Shown: piece after piece, positions 1-7,286 of the stretch
Numbering within the stretch: the stretch's first letter is position 1
Layout: each line of letters starts with the position of its first letter
DNA from: Belnapia arida
GTDB taxonomy: Bacteria; Pseudomonadota; Alphaproteobacteria; Acetobacterales; Acetobacteraceae
Assembly: GCF_016773205.1 (NCBI RefSeq)
Contig: NZ_JAETWB010000009.1
Coordinates: 1-64,000, forward strand
Direction: 5' to 3'
DNA length: 64,000 nt
The notes under the pieces: model-generated
The model's input: the letters and a program-made list of their open reading frames with translations, nothing else
Told to the model about the DNA's origin: nothing
Databases searched by the model: none
Position numbers and translations under genes: made by a program

Positions 1-373
1 AGGCCGTCATCGTCAGCACCATGAGGCCGGTTTGATCATCGGGTGGCAGGTCGGTCAATACGGCGACGATCAAAACCACAGGGTCAGCATCCGCTACACT
101 CACGTCACCCGGTCCACCGCCCCCAGAACGGTCGCCGGGCCTCAGTCATCGTCCGGCCTTCGACATCGTCTGCATGTGGGAAAGCCGCCATCCGAGGCAG
201 CTGGTGAGGTCCAGGATCACCTAGCGCACCGGATTTCTGGGGCCGATGGTGGTGGGGATGCTGAAGGTGAAGACGGGTGAATGGGTGGCACGGTACACAT
301 AAGCCAGCCAAGGCACCTTGATGCACCTTAACGCAGGCGGAGTGTGGGGACCTGTGTGGGGGAGCAAAAGCTG
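1..373. other. Left-edge region with no recognised gene
   Basis: I cannot assign a gene here. On the minus strand one reading frame is protein-like over its whole length but carries stops at about 221 (TAG) and about 150 (TGA). The piece upstream of 221 reads like a real C-terminus (ending IGPRNPVR). The piece below 103 could be the start of a gene that runs off the left edge (GTG at 103, about 34 codons). It may be a decayed gene or integration debris next to the tRNA. No family was recognised, and the plus-strand open frames look like shadows. Confidence 0.3.
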
Positions 374-394
374 TGCTCTAGAAAATCTAGAGCA
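374..394 (-). terminator. Perfect hairpin downstream of tRNA-Glu
   Basis: A 9-bp perfect inverted repeat, TGCTCTAGA / TCTAGAGCA, is separated by 3 bases. It lies 24 bases beyond the tRNA 3' end on the minus strand. A short T-rich stretch (CTTTTG) follows about 3 bases after the stem on that strand. It probably ends the tRNA transcript, but the U-tract is weak. Such palindromes near tRNAs can also mark integration junctions. Confidence 0.5.
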
Positions 395-417
395 ATTAAC
401 AACTTAGCCCACTTGAA

Positions 418-493
418 TGGCGTCCCATAGGGGATTCGAACCCCTGTTGCCGCCGTGAGAGGGCGGTGTCCTAGGCCTCTAGACGAATGGGAC
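418..493 (-). tRNA. tRNA-Glu (anticodon CUC)
   Basis: The reverse strand folds as a full tRNA. The acceptor stem pairs GTCCCAT with ATGGGAC. The D-arm reads TCTAGAGGCCTAGGA and the anticodon stem is CCGCC/GGCGG around the loop CTCTCAC, giving anticodon CTC. The T-arm carries GGTTCGAATCC, followed by G73. The 3' CCA is encoded (418-420), giving 76 bases. It reads GAG, the dominant Glu codon in this GC-rich genome. It lies just downstream of the DUF6476-DUF2256 pair on the same strand and may be cotranscribed with it. Confidence 0.97.
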
Positions 494-535
494 AAGGCCG
501 CGAGGCGCGCTTTCTAACCGCGACCGGGGCCGGGA

Positions 536-697
536 TCAAGCGCCCTTCCGGTGTTTTTCTTTTGCCTTCGCGTAGCGGCCGCTGCGGCACGCTTCGGAGC
601 AGAAGCGGACCTGCTCCCAGTCCCGCGCCCATTTGCGCCGCCAGGCGAAGGGCCGGCCGCAAGCGGCACATATTTTCTGCGGCAGGGGCGGCTTCAT
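536..697 (-). CDS. DUF2256 small zinc-ribbon-like protein (53 aa)
   Basis: This short gene encodes a 53-residue protein beginning [20 protein letters not shown]. The CAACG motif, the [19 protein letters not shown] stretch and four cysteines in CxxC...CxxxC spacing match DUF2256, a small cysteine-rich family of unknown function. The cysteines suggest one structural zinc. Its ATG overlaps the stop of the upstream DUF6476 gene as ATGA (694-697), so the two are probably translationally coupled. The basic, lysine-rich tail could bind nucleic acid, but that is a guess. Confidence 0.85.
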   Translation of the reverse strand: MKPPLPQKICAACGRPFAWRRKWARDWEQVRFCSEACRSGRYAKAKEKHRKGA

Positions 698-969
698 CGG
701 CCGAGGCGGATCTCGCCGCTGACCCGGCCGCGCTTCGGGTCCACCACCAGCACCCGGTCACCATCCGGCCGCTGGACCCAGATGCCGATGCCGTTCTCGC
801 TTGCGGCGACACCGGCGATGCGCGCCCCATCCGGCTGGTCGAGCGCCGCCTGCCAGGCCGCGCCAGCCCCGCCACCGCCGGCCCGCTGGACGAGCAGCGC
901 AACCAGGGCCACGGTGCCGCCGACGATCAGCACCCCCATCACGACGACCAAGACCTTGAGCGCTCTCAC
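694..969 (-). CDS. DUF6476 single-TM membrane protein (91 aa)
   Basis: This is a small protein with one N-terminal transmembrane helix (about residues 5-27, [20 protein letters not shown]) and a short soluble tail with the pattern [19 protein letters not shown]. It resembles the DUF6476 family of alphaproteobacteria, whose function is unknown. I chose the GTG at 969 because GGAGGGGG lies 7 bases upstream and the product then begins MRALKVLV, as family members do. An in-frame ATG at 999 also exists and would overlap the rluD start codon head-on. It forms a tight operon with the DUF2256 gene and is divergent from rluD. Confidence 0.8.
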   Translation of the reverse strand: MRALKVLVVVMGVLIVGGTVALVALLVQRAGGGGAGAAWQAALDQPDGARIAGVAASENGIGIWVQRPDGDRVLVVDPKRGRVSGEIRLGR

Positions 970-997
970 CGCGACCCCCTCCGAGACATTCACCGCC

Positions 998-1951
998 ATG
1001 GCGGGGCCCGAGGCCGCCGGCACCCGCGCCGACCGCTTCCTGGCGGACGCGATAGGTTCGCTCTCGCGCTCCCGCGTCAAGGCACTGATCGTGGCTGGTG
1101 CCGCGACGCGGGACGGCAAGCCGCTGCGCGATGCCGCCGAGGCGGTGCGGGCGGGCAGCACCTATGCCCTCGCCATCCCGCCCGCAACCGATGCCCTGCC
1201 GCTGCCGCAGGACATCCCGCTGACGATCCTGTTCGAGGACCGCGACCTGATCGTGCTCGACAAGCCGGCGGGGCTCGTCGTCCACCCGGCGCCAGGCAAC
1301 CAGGACGGCACGCTGGTGAACGCGCTGCTGGCCCATGCGGGGGAGGAGCTGGAGGGAATCGGCGGCGAGAAGCGGCCGGGCATCGTCCACCGGCTGGACA
1401 AGGACACCTCCGGCGTCATGGTCGTCGCCAAGACGGAGCGGGCGCTGCGGACCCTTTCCGAGACCTTCGCCAACCGCGACCTCGACCGGGAGTATCTGGC
1501 CCTCGCCTGGGGGGTGCCGCAGCCGCCCGCGGGCGAGATCGAGGGCGATATAGGCCGCCACCCGACCGACCGGAAGCGCATGGCGGTCGTCAACCGCAAC
1601 GGCAAGCATGCGCTCACCCGCTATGCGACGGAGCGGGCCTGGGGCGCCGCCTGCGCCCTGCTGCGCTGCCGGCTGGCGACGGGGCGGACGCATCAGATCC
1701 GGGTGCACCTGGCGGAGCGGGGGCATCCGTTGGTGGGCGACCCGGTCTATCTCCGCCGCACCCCGGCCGCGGCGCGGCTGCTGGCGGAACCGGCGCGGGG
1801 GGCGCTGCTGGCCTTTCCGCGGCAGGCGCTGCATGCGGCGAGCCTCGGCTTCCGCCATCCGGTGACGGGGGAGGCGCTGCAATTCAGCGTGCCGCCGCCC
1901 GCGGATTTCGCCGCGCTGCTGGGCACCTTGACCAATGATGGCAGTGCGTAA
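998..1951 (+). CDS. rluD: RluD-type large-subunit pseudouridine synthase
   Basis: It isomerises specific uridines of 23S rRNA helix 69 to pseudouridine, if RluD-like as the sequence suggests. The 317-residue protein has an S4-like RNA-binding N-terminus (about 10-58). The catalytic block HRLDKDTSG follows at 131-139 with nucleophile Asp134, then GLVVHPAPGN upstream of it and RTHQIRVHL further on. GLVVHP favours RluD over RluC. The ATG at 998 puts the S4 region at the usual distance from the start, although no strong ribosome site precedes it. Its position directly before rpoH on the same strand is a recurrent alphaproteobacterial arrangement. Confidence 0.9.
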   Translation: MAGPEAAGTRADRFLADAIGSLSRSRVKALIVAGAATRDGKPLRDAAEAVRAGSTYALAIPPATDALPLPQDIPLTILFEDRDLIVLDKPAGLVVHPAPGNQDGTLVNALLAHAGEELEGIGGEKRPGIVHRLDKDTSGVMVVAKTERALRTLSETFANRDLDREYLALAWGVPQPPAGEIEGDIGRHPTDRKRMAVVNRNGKHALTRYATERAWGAACALLRCRLATGRTHQIRVHLAERGHPLVGDPVYLRRTPAAARLLAEPARGALLAFPRQALHAASLGFRHPVTGEALQFSVPPPADFAALLGTLTNDGSA

Positions 1952-2191
1952 CGCCGAGTAACCAACCGCGAAAGTCGGATTTTTGTTGCAGCGCGGCACC
2001 ACTTGCGCTAAAAAATGCCCCGGCAGCGGCCTCCGGGTGCCAAGACCCATATCGCAGCCTTGCTCGCCTCGTCGTGACCGAGGCAGGCGCGGTCGGGTGG
2101 GCCCGGAGCACGTTCAACTGCCAGATTCGTCGTTGGTCCAGGGTGCCGCCGTCACGGGGTGCCCCGCCAGCGCAGGAGGCAGATATCCGTT

Positions 2192-3073
2192 ATGGCTTCC
2201 AGCTCTGTTATTCCCATTGCCCCCGAAGGCAACCTCTCGCGCTACCTCCAGGAGATTCGGAAATTTCCGATGCTCGCCCCGGAGGAAGAGCTGGAGCTCG
2301 CCAAGCGGTGGAAAGAGCATGGCGATGAGCGGGCCGCGCATAAGCTCGTCACCAGCCACCTTCGTCTCGTCGCCAAGATCGCCATGGGCTATCGCGGCTA
2401 CGGGCTGCCGGTCGGCGAGCTGATCTCCGAAGGCAATGTCGGCATGATGCAGGCGGTGAAGCGGTTCGACCCGGACCGCGGCTTCCGCCTGGCCACCTAT
2501 GCCATGTGGTGGATTCGCGCCGCCATCCAGGAATACATCCTGCACAGCTGGTCGCTCGTGAAGATGGGCACGACGGCTGCGCAGAAGAAGCTGTTCTTCA
2601 ACCTCCGCCGGCTGAAGGCCCAGATGTCGGCGCTTGAGGATGGCGACCTGCAATCCGAGCAGGTGGAGAAGATCGCCCGCGTGCTCCAGGTGCCGGAGCA
2701 GGACGTGGTGTCGATGAACCGCCGTCTCGCCTCGCCCGACCACAGCCTCAACGCGCCCGTTCGCGCCGACAGCGAGGGCGAGTGGCAGGACTGGCTGGTG
2801 GACGACCAGGAGACGCAGGAGAGCGAGCTTTCCGACCGCGAGGACCTGTCCAACCGCCGCATGCTGCTGGGCGAGGCTCTGAAGACGCTGAACGAGCGCG
2901 AGCGCCACATCCTGATCGAGCGGCGGCTGAAGGACGAGCCCACGACGCTCGAGGAGCTTTCGCAGCAGTACAACATCAGCCGCGAGCGCGTGCGCCAGAT
3001 CGAGGTGCGCGCCTTCGAGAAGCTGCAGAAGAGCATGAAGAACCAGATCGTCGAGCGCAGGCTCGCGGTCTGA
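2192..3073 (+). CDS. rpoH: Heat-shock sigma factor RpoH (sigma-32)
   Basis: This sigma-32 directs RNA polymerase to chaperone and protease promoters. The 293-residue product has region 2 (LRLVAKIAMGYRGYGLP, then GNVGMMQAVKRFDPDRGF and the -10-melting ATYAMWWIRAAIQEYI). The RpoH-specific box QKKLFFNLR is at 131-139, and region 4 carries the helix-turn-helix SRERVRQIEVRAFEKLQ. The ATG at 2192 is preceded by AGGAGG at 2174-2179. The 240-base gap after rluD probably holds its own promoter, but I could not pick one with confidence. A strong hairpin follows the gene. Confidence 0.97.
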   Translation: MASSSVIPIAPEGNLSRYLQEIRKFPMLAPEEELELAKRWKEHGDERAAHKLVTSHLRLVAKIAMGYRGYGLPVGELISEGNVGMMQAVKRFDPDRGFRLATYAMWWIRAAIQEYILHSWSLVKMGTTAAQKKLFFNLRRLKAQMSALEDGDLQSEQVEKIARVLQVPEQDVVSMNRRLASPDHSLNAPVRADSEGEWQDWLVDDQETQESELSDREDLSNRRMLLGEALKTLNERERHILIERRLKDEPTTLEELSQQYNISRERVRQIEVRAFEKLQKSMKNQIVERRLAV

Positions 3074-3113
3074 CCATACAGGCGGCCGATGGCCGCCATT
3101 GGAACCGATGATT

Positions 3114-3144
3114 GGCGCCGCCCCCCGGGGCGGCGCCATTGTTT
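3114..3144 (+). terminator. Rho-independent terminator after rpoH
   Basis: A GC stem of at least 10 bp (GGCGCCGCCC with its complement, 3114-3137) is followed by ATTGTTTT. A smaller hairpin, GGCGGCC-GAT-GGCCGCC, lies just before it at 3081-3097. Together they should end the rpoH transcript before the VOC gene. Confidence 0.75.
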
Positions 3145-3164
3145 TGGGTGAAGGAGACCATCCG

Positions 3165-3671
3165 ATGCCCGAAGCCCAGCCTGCCACCCCCGTTCATCCC
3201 GCCATGCGGATCGGCCATGTCCATCTGAAGGTCGGCGATCTTGACCGCGCGCTCGGCTTCTGGCGCGACGTGATCGGGCTCGAGGTGCAGCAGCGCATGG
3301 GCGACCGCGCAGTCTTCCTCTCCGCCGGGGGCTATCACCACCACATTGCCCTCAATACCTGGGAGAGCGCGGGTGGGCCTTGGCCGCCGCCGGGGACGAC
3401 CGGCCTCTATCACGTGGCGCTGCTCTACCCGGACCGCGCGGCGCTCGCCGTGGCGCTGCGGCGCGTGGTGGAGGCGGGCGTGCCGATCGAGGGCGCGGCG
3501 GACCATGGCGTCTCCGAGGCGATCTATCTCCGCGACCCGGACGGCAACGGCGTGGAGCTCTACCGTGACCGCGTGCCCGGGGAATGGCCGCGCGATGCGG
3601 CGGGCGACCTCGCCATGGTCAACCGGCGGTTCGACCTCCAGGCGCTGTTGGCCGAGGCCTCACCAAGCTAG
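3165..3671 (+). CDS. VOC/glyoxalase-superfamily protein
   Basis: This 168-residue protein has the vicinal-oxygen-chelate pattern: MRIGHVHLKVGDLDRALGFW at about 16-35, a central GLYHVALLYPD strand, and GVSEAIYLRDPDGNGVELY near the end. His21 (GHVHL), the YHVAL histidine and the GVELY glutamate sit where VOC metal ligands usually are. It most resembles the CatE-like branch (extradiol dioxygenase-like or glyoxalase-like), and the substrate cannot be predicted. The ATG at 3165 is preceded by GAAGGAGA. Its last 12 bases overlap the 3' end of the convergent phosphatase gene. Confidence 0.8.
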   Translation: MPEAQPATPVHPAMRIGHVHLKVGDLDRALGFWRDVIGLEVQQRMGDRAVFLSAGGYHHHIALNTWESAGGPWPPPGTTGLYHVALLYPDRAALAVALRRVVEAGVPIEGAADHGVSEAIYLRDPDGNGVELYRDRVPGEWPRDAAGDLAMVNRRFDLQALLAEASPS

Positions 3672-4391
3672 GTCGATCCAGGAAAGGTGGCCGCCCTTGC
3701 CGGCGCCGGTATCGAGGAAGATGGCCCGCCCTCCGGACGCACCCGGCTGGATATAGGGGCGGCCGTCGGTCGAGCGGCGCTCATGCCCGCAGTAGAGCGT
3801 GTAGCCGGCCGGGATGCGGTCCACCCAGTCATGCAGGCGTTCGGGGTAGCCATCGGGCATCATCCGCCCGGTGACCTGGCCGAAGAGGGCGCGGGAGAGC
3901 ATCGGGTCCGGCTTGCGGGTGCCGGCATCGGGCGGCGAGGGCTCGCGCAGCATCCGTGCGTGCCAGCCGGCATGGACGAAGAGCGACTGGCCGAGGCGGA
4001 GCCAGGCCGGGGCCGCGGCGATGGCGGCGATAGCGCGGGAGGTCAGCGCCGCGCTATCCGGCGCCTCGGCGAGTTGCGTGAGCGTCTGCCCGAGCCCTTC
4101 CGGCGCCATCCGCACCCGCTGGCCGATCAGCGCGCGGCGCAGCTTGTGGTCGTGGTTGCCGAGCAGGAAGCGGCCGCGCCCGGCATCGAGCAGGCCAAGC
4201 ATCCGCCGCAGCACAGCCGGACTGTCCGGCCCGTGGTCGGTCAGGTCGCCGAGCTGAAGGATGAACAGCCGCTCCGCCTCCGCCCCCGCCACCGCATGCT
4301 CGAAGGCGGCGGCCTCGCCATGCACGTCGCCGACGATGCGCAAGCCACGGAAGCCGCGGGCGGCGAGGTCGGCCTGGGCAGCGTCCGTCAC
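3660..4391 (-). CDS. Metallophosphoesterase (PPP-like Ser/Thr phosphatase fold)
   Basis: The 243-residue protein has the dinuclear metallophosphatase signature in order: GDVHG (21-25), GDLTDHGPDS, GNHDHKL, a later VHAGWH and GHERRS. This set matches bacterial PPP-type phosphatases and diadenosine-tetraphosphatase relatives; the in vivo substrate is unknown. Translation starts at GTG 4391, which overlaps the photolyase stop codon (GTGA), so the two are coupled. The far end overlaps the VOC gene on the other strand by 12 bases. Confidence 0.82.
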   Translation of the reverse strand: MTDAAQADLAARGFRGLRIVGDVHGEAAAFEHAVAGAEAERLFILQLGDLTDHGPDSPAVLRRMLGLLDAGRGRFLLGNHDHKLRRALIGQRVRMAPEGLGQTLTQLAEAPDSAALTSRAIAAIAAAPAWLRLGQSLFVHAGWHARMLREPSPPDAGTRKPDPMLSRALFGQVTGRMMPDGYPERLHDWVDRIPAGYTLYCGHERRSTDGRPYIQPGASGGRAIFLDTGAGKGGHLSWIDLAW

Positions 4392-5842
4392 GCCGCCGGC
4401 TCCCACTCGACACGCAGGCGGGCGAAGGCATCGAGGGCGCGGCGGCGGCCCTCCTCCGGCAGCACGACGGGTGCGGGATAGTCGCGGCCGAGGACGATGC
4501 CGGCCTCGCGCAGCACCGCCTCCGGCGCCTCCCAGGGGCGGTGCAGCCAGCGCTTCGGCAGCCGCGCCAGCTCCGGCACGAAGCGGCGGACATAGGCCCC
4601 CTTGAGGTCGAATTTCTCGCCCTGCAGCACCGGGTTGAAGACGCGGAAATAGGGCGAGGCGTCCGTCCCGCTGCCGGCGATCCATTGCCAGGAGGCGCTG
4701 TTGGAGGCGAGGTCGGCATCCACCAGCGTGTCCCAGAACCAGGAGGCGCCGGCCTGCCAGGGCTGGAGCAGCTGCTTTACCAGCAGCGAGGCGGCGATCA
4801 TCCGAACCCGGTTGTGCATCCAGCCATGCCGCCAGAGCTGGCGCATGCCGGCATCGACGACAGGGATGCCGGTGCGGCCGCGCTGCCAGGCACGCAGCAG
4901 GGCGGCATCCGGCGCGAAGGGGAAGGGGGCGAAGCGCTCGCGCAGCGCCGCCTCCGGCATCTCCGGCCGGTGCCAGAGCAGGTGGTAGGAGAATTCGCGC
5001 CAGAGGATCTCGGCAAGGAAGGGCTGGGCCGCCTCGACATCGCCGGGGATGGCCTCGCGCACGGCATGCCAGACCTGGCGCGGCGAGACCTCGCCCCAGC
5101 GGAGATGCGGCGAGAGGCCGGAGGAGCCCTCGATGCCGGGGAGGTTGCGGTTCACCGCATAGTCGCGCACCGAGCCGGCGAGGAAGCGGGTGAGCCGCGC
5201 CTGCGCCCCGGCCTCGCCCGGCGTCCAGATCGTGCCGAATTCTGCGGCCCAGTCGGGGATGGGAGGCTGCGGCAGCAGGTGCCAGTCGGCGAGGCGGTCG
5301 CCGGTGGGGGCGCCCGGCACCGGGTGCAGGCGGTCGGTCGCGGGCTGGGGCGGCTCCGGCTCGCCGCGCACAGCCATCGACTTGGCGAAGGGACCGTAGA
5401 CCGTATAGGGCTTGCCGCTGCCGCTCATCACCGTGGGCGGCTCGCGCAGCAGGGTGGAGGTGACGAGGCGGAGGCTGCGGCCGGCGGCCTTCAGGGCCTC
5501 CGCCACGCGGGCGTCGCGCTCGCGGGCCCAGGGCTCGTAGAGGCGGCCGGCCAGGACCTCATCGGCGCCGATGGCATCGGCCAGCGCCGGGATGACGATC
5601 TCCGCCCGGCCGCGCACCAGCAGCAGCGGCGCCCCGCGTGCGGCCAGCGCCCCGGCCAGCGCGGCGAGGGAGTGGTGCAGCCACCAGCGGGCGGCGCCGC
5701 CCGGGGCCCAGCGCCCGGCCGCGGCATCGTCCAGGACGTAGACCGGCAGCAGGGGCCGCTCGGCGGCGGCGGCGAGGGCGGGGTTGTCGGCGAGGCGCAG
5801 ATCCTGGCGAAACCAGAGCAGGGCAGGGGAGGGGCAGGCCAT
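4388..5842 (-). CDS. phr: Deoxyribodipyrimidine photolyase
   Basis: This is a class I CPD photolyase: it uses blue light and FADH- to split cyclobutane pyrimidine dimers. The N-terminal alpha/beta antenna domain starts LLWFRQDLRLADNPAL. The helical FAD domain contains RWGEVSPRQVW, GMRQLWRHGWMHNRVRM and the family hallmark WQWIAGSGTDASPYFRVFNP. The length (484 aa) is normal. I start at ATG 5842 because family members begin just before WFR. An upstream in-frame ATG at 5881 with GAGG before it is an alternative. It is followed by a GTGA-overlapped metallophosphoesterase. Confidence 0.93.
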   Translation of the reverse strand: MACPSPALLWFRQDLRLADNPALAAAAERPLLPVYVLDDAAAGRWAPGGAARWWLHHSLAALAGALAARGAPLLLVRGRAEIVIPALADAIGADEVLAGRLYEPWARERDARVAEALKAAGRSLRLVTSTLLREPPTVMSGSGKPYTVYGPFAKSMAVRGEPEPPQPATDRLHPVPGAPTGDRLADWHLLPQPPIPDWAAEFGTIWTPGEAGAQARLTRFLAGSVRDYAVNRNLPGIEGSSGLSPHLRWGEVSPRQVWHAVREAIPGDVEAAQPFLAEILWREFSYHLLWHRPEMPEAALRERFAPFPFAPDAALLRAWQRGRTGIPVVDAGMRQLWRHGWMHNRVRMIAASLLVKQLLQPWQAGASWFWDTLVDADLASNSASWQWIAGSGTDASPYFRVFNPVLQGEKFDLKGAYVRRFVPELARLPKRWLHRPWEAPEAVLREAGIVLGRDYPAPVVLPEEGRRRALDAFARLRVEWEPAA

Positions 5843-6007
5843 CAGCCGTATGTAGGCGCCCGAGGCAAAAGCGCGACACATGCAGGCCTCATGACGGCAG
5901 CGCGATCACGCAAACCGATGCAACGATGTCGCGTTCCGGAACCGCACGGGTGCGATCCCGTTAACCGACATCCCGCTACCCCTTTCAAACCGTAAGGTGA
6001 GATACGC

Positions 6008-6586
6008 ATGATTTCATTAAATCGCCGTCATATGCTCGCAACCGCTTTTGCTGGCGGCACGATCCTGGCGGGCCTCCGCCCCGGCCAGGCGCAGACCCGC
6101 AACGTGATGGAGACGCTGGCCGCCGATGGCCGGTTCAACCGCTTCATCGACCTCATCACCCAGGCCGGCATCACCGACCAGCTGCGCTCCACGGCGAGCG
6201 TGACGGTCTTCGCCCCCGTCGATCCGGCCTTCGACGTGGTCAATGCCCGCATCACCGAGCTGAGCGCGCAAGGCTCGGGCAACATCAACCAGAACAGCGC
6301 CGACCCGCTGCGGCTGCGCGAGTTCCTGGCCTACCACATCGTCTCCGGCTCCATGCCCTCCTCCGGCCTGCTGGACGGGCGGCGCTTCAAGACGGTGAAC
6401 GGCGCCGAGATCCTGGTCGCCAATGACGGCAGCAAGATCGCCATCAGCAACCCGGCGCCCGAGCGGCAGACCGGCAGCTTCGGCGCGGGCGGGCTGAACG
6501 TCCAGGCGCCGGCGCTGGTGGTCGGGCCGGACATGGTCGCCAACAACGGCATCATCCACGCCGTCAGCCAGGTGCTGTTCCCGTAA
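6008..6586 (+). CDS. Secreted fasciclin (FAS1)-domain protein
   Basis: The 192-residue protein begins with a signal peptide of twin-arginine type (SLNRRHMLATAFAGG, with a likely cleavage near GQA). One FAS1 domain follows, with the two conserved blocks TVFAPVDPAFD and a C-terminal NNGIIHAVSQVLFP. FAS1 domains mediate extracellular or periplasmic adhesion, and no enzymatic role is implied. AAGGTGAG lies just upstream of the ATG. It stands alone on its strand, and its last 23 bases overlap the end of the convergent pdeM gene. Confidence 0.85.
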   Translation: MISLNRRHMLATAFAGGTILAGLRPGQAQTRNVMETLAADGRFNRFIDLITQAGITDQLRSTASVTVFAPVDPAFDVVNARITELSAQGSGNINQNSADPLRLREFLAYHIVSGSMPSSGLLDGRRFKTVNGAEILVANDGSKIAISNPAPERQTGSFGAGGLNVQAPALVVGPDMVANNGIIHAVSQVLFP

Positions 6587-7286
6587 GGGCAGGCTGACCG
6601 GTGGGAGCGGCGGTCATGCTGAACAGCCGCTCCCGCCCCAGCAGGAAGAGGCGCGCGCCGCGCGGGAAGAGGCCGGCGATGGCCGGATCCCGCGCGTCGA
6701 GCCCGCCGGTATAGGCGCCGAAGGCGGGCAGGACGAGGCGGCGGCCATCGGCGACGAAGCAGGGGCGGGTGATGCCGCCCACCCGCGTCGGCATGGTCGC
6801 CTTCGGGTGGAAATGGCCGGAGACCTCGCCGCCCGCGAGGGCCGAGAAGCGCGAGGCGGGTGGGCGCGCCTGGTGGCGGAAGACGAGCGGCCCGTCGCGC
6901 ACCTCCTCGGCGGCCTGGCCGGGGAGGCCCTCGGGCGGCTCCGGGTCGTGGTTGCCGAGCACCCAGAGCATCTCGATGCCGGAGAGCATGCGGTGCAGTG
7001 CCTCCAGCTCCGTGGGCGGCAGGCGGCTGGCGCCATGCCGGTCGTGGAAGCTGTCGCCGAGGGCGATGATCCGCGCCGGTTTCCAGCGCCGCAAAAGCAA
7101 GGCGAGGCGCGAGAGCGTCTCCCGCGTGTCGTAGGGTGGCAGGAAGCGGCCGGCGGCGGCGAAGGCGCTGCCCTTCTCCAGATGCAGGTCGGCGACGACC
7201 AGCGTATGCCGCGCCGGCCAGTGCAGCACGCCGGCCGGGTCGAGCATCAGCCGCTCGCCGCCCAGATGGATCGGTGCCGCGCTCAT
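6564..7286 (-). CDS. pdeM: Ligase-associated DNA damage response phosphoesterase (PdeM/MPE)
   Basis: This binuclear metallophosphoesterase is associated with the Lhr-Core repair set; a Pseudomonas putida homologue is known as a Mn-dependent DNA endonuclease. The motifs in order are DLHLEKG (33-39), GDSFHD (77-82), GNHDPE and GHFHPK, all with intact metal ligands. The length is 240 aa. Its ATG overlaps the helicase stop (ATGA), so the helicase and nuclease are translated as a coupled pair. The last 23 bases overlap the fasciclin gene on the opposite strand. Confidence 0.9.
   Translation of the reverse strand: MSAAPIHLGGERLMLDPAGVLHWPARHTLVVADLHLEKGSAFAAAGRFLPPYDTRETLSRLALLLRRWKPARIIALGDSFHDRHGASRLPPTELEALHRMLSGIEMLWVLGNHDPEPPEGLPGQAAEEVRDGPLVFRHQARPPASRFSALAGGEVSGHFHPKATMPTRVGGITRPCFVADGRRLVLPAFGAYTGGLDARDPAIAGLFPRGARLFLLGRERLFSMTAAPTGQPALTGTAPG

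Noticed and set aside
1952-2191. Sigma-32 or sigma-70 promoter for rpoH
   Set aside because: Several weak -35/-10 pairs can be drawn and none stands out, so I did not report one.
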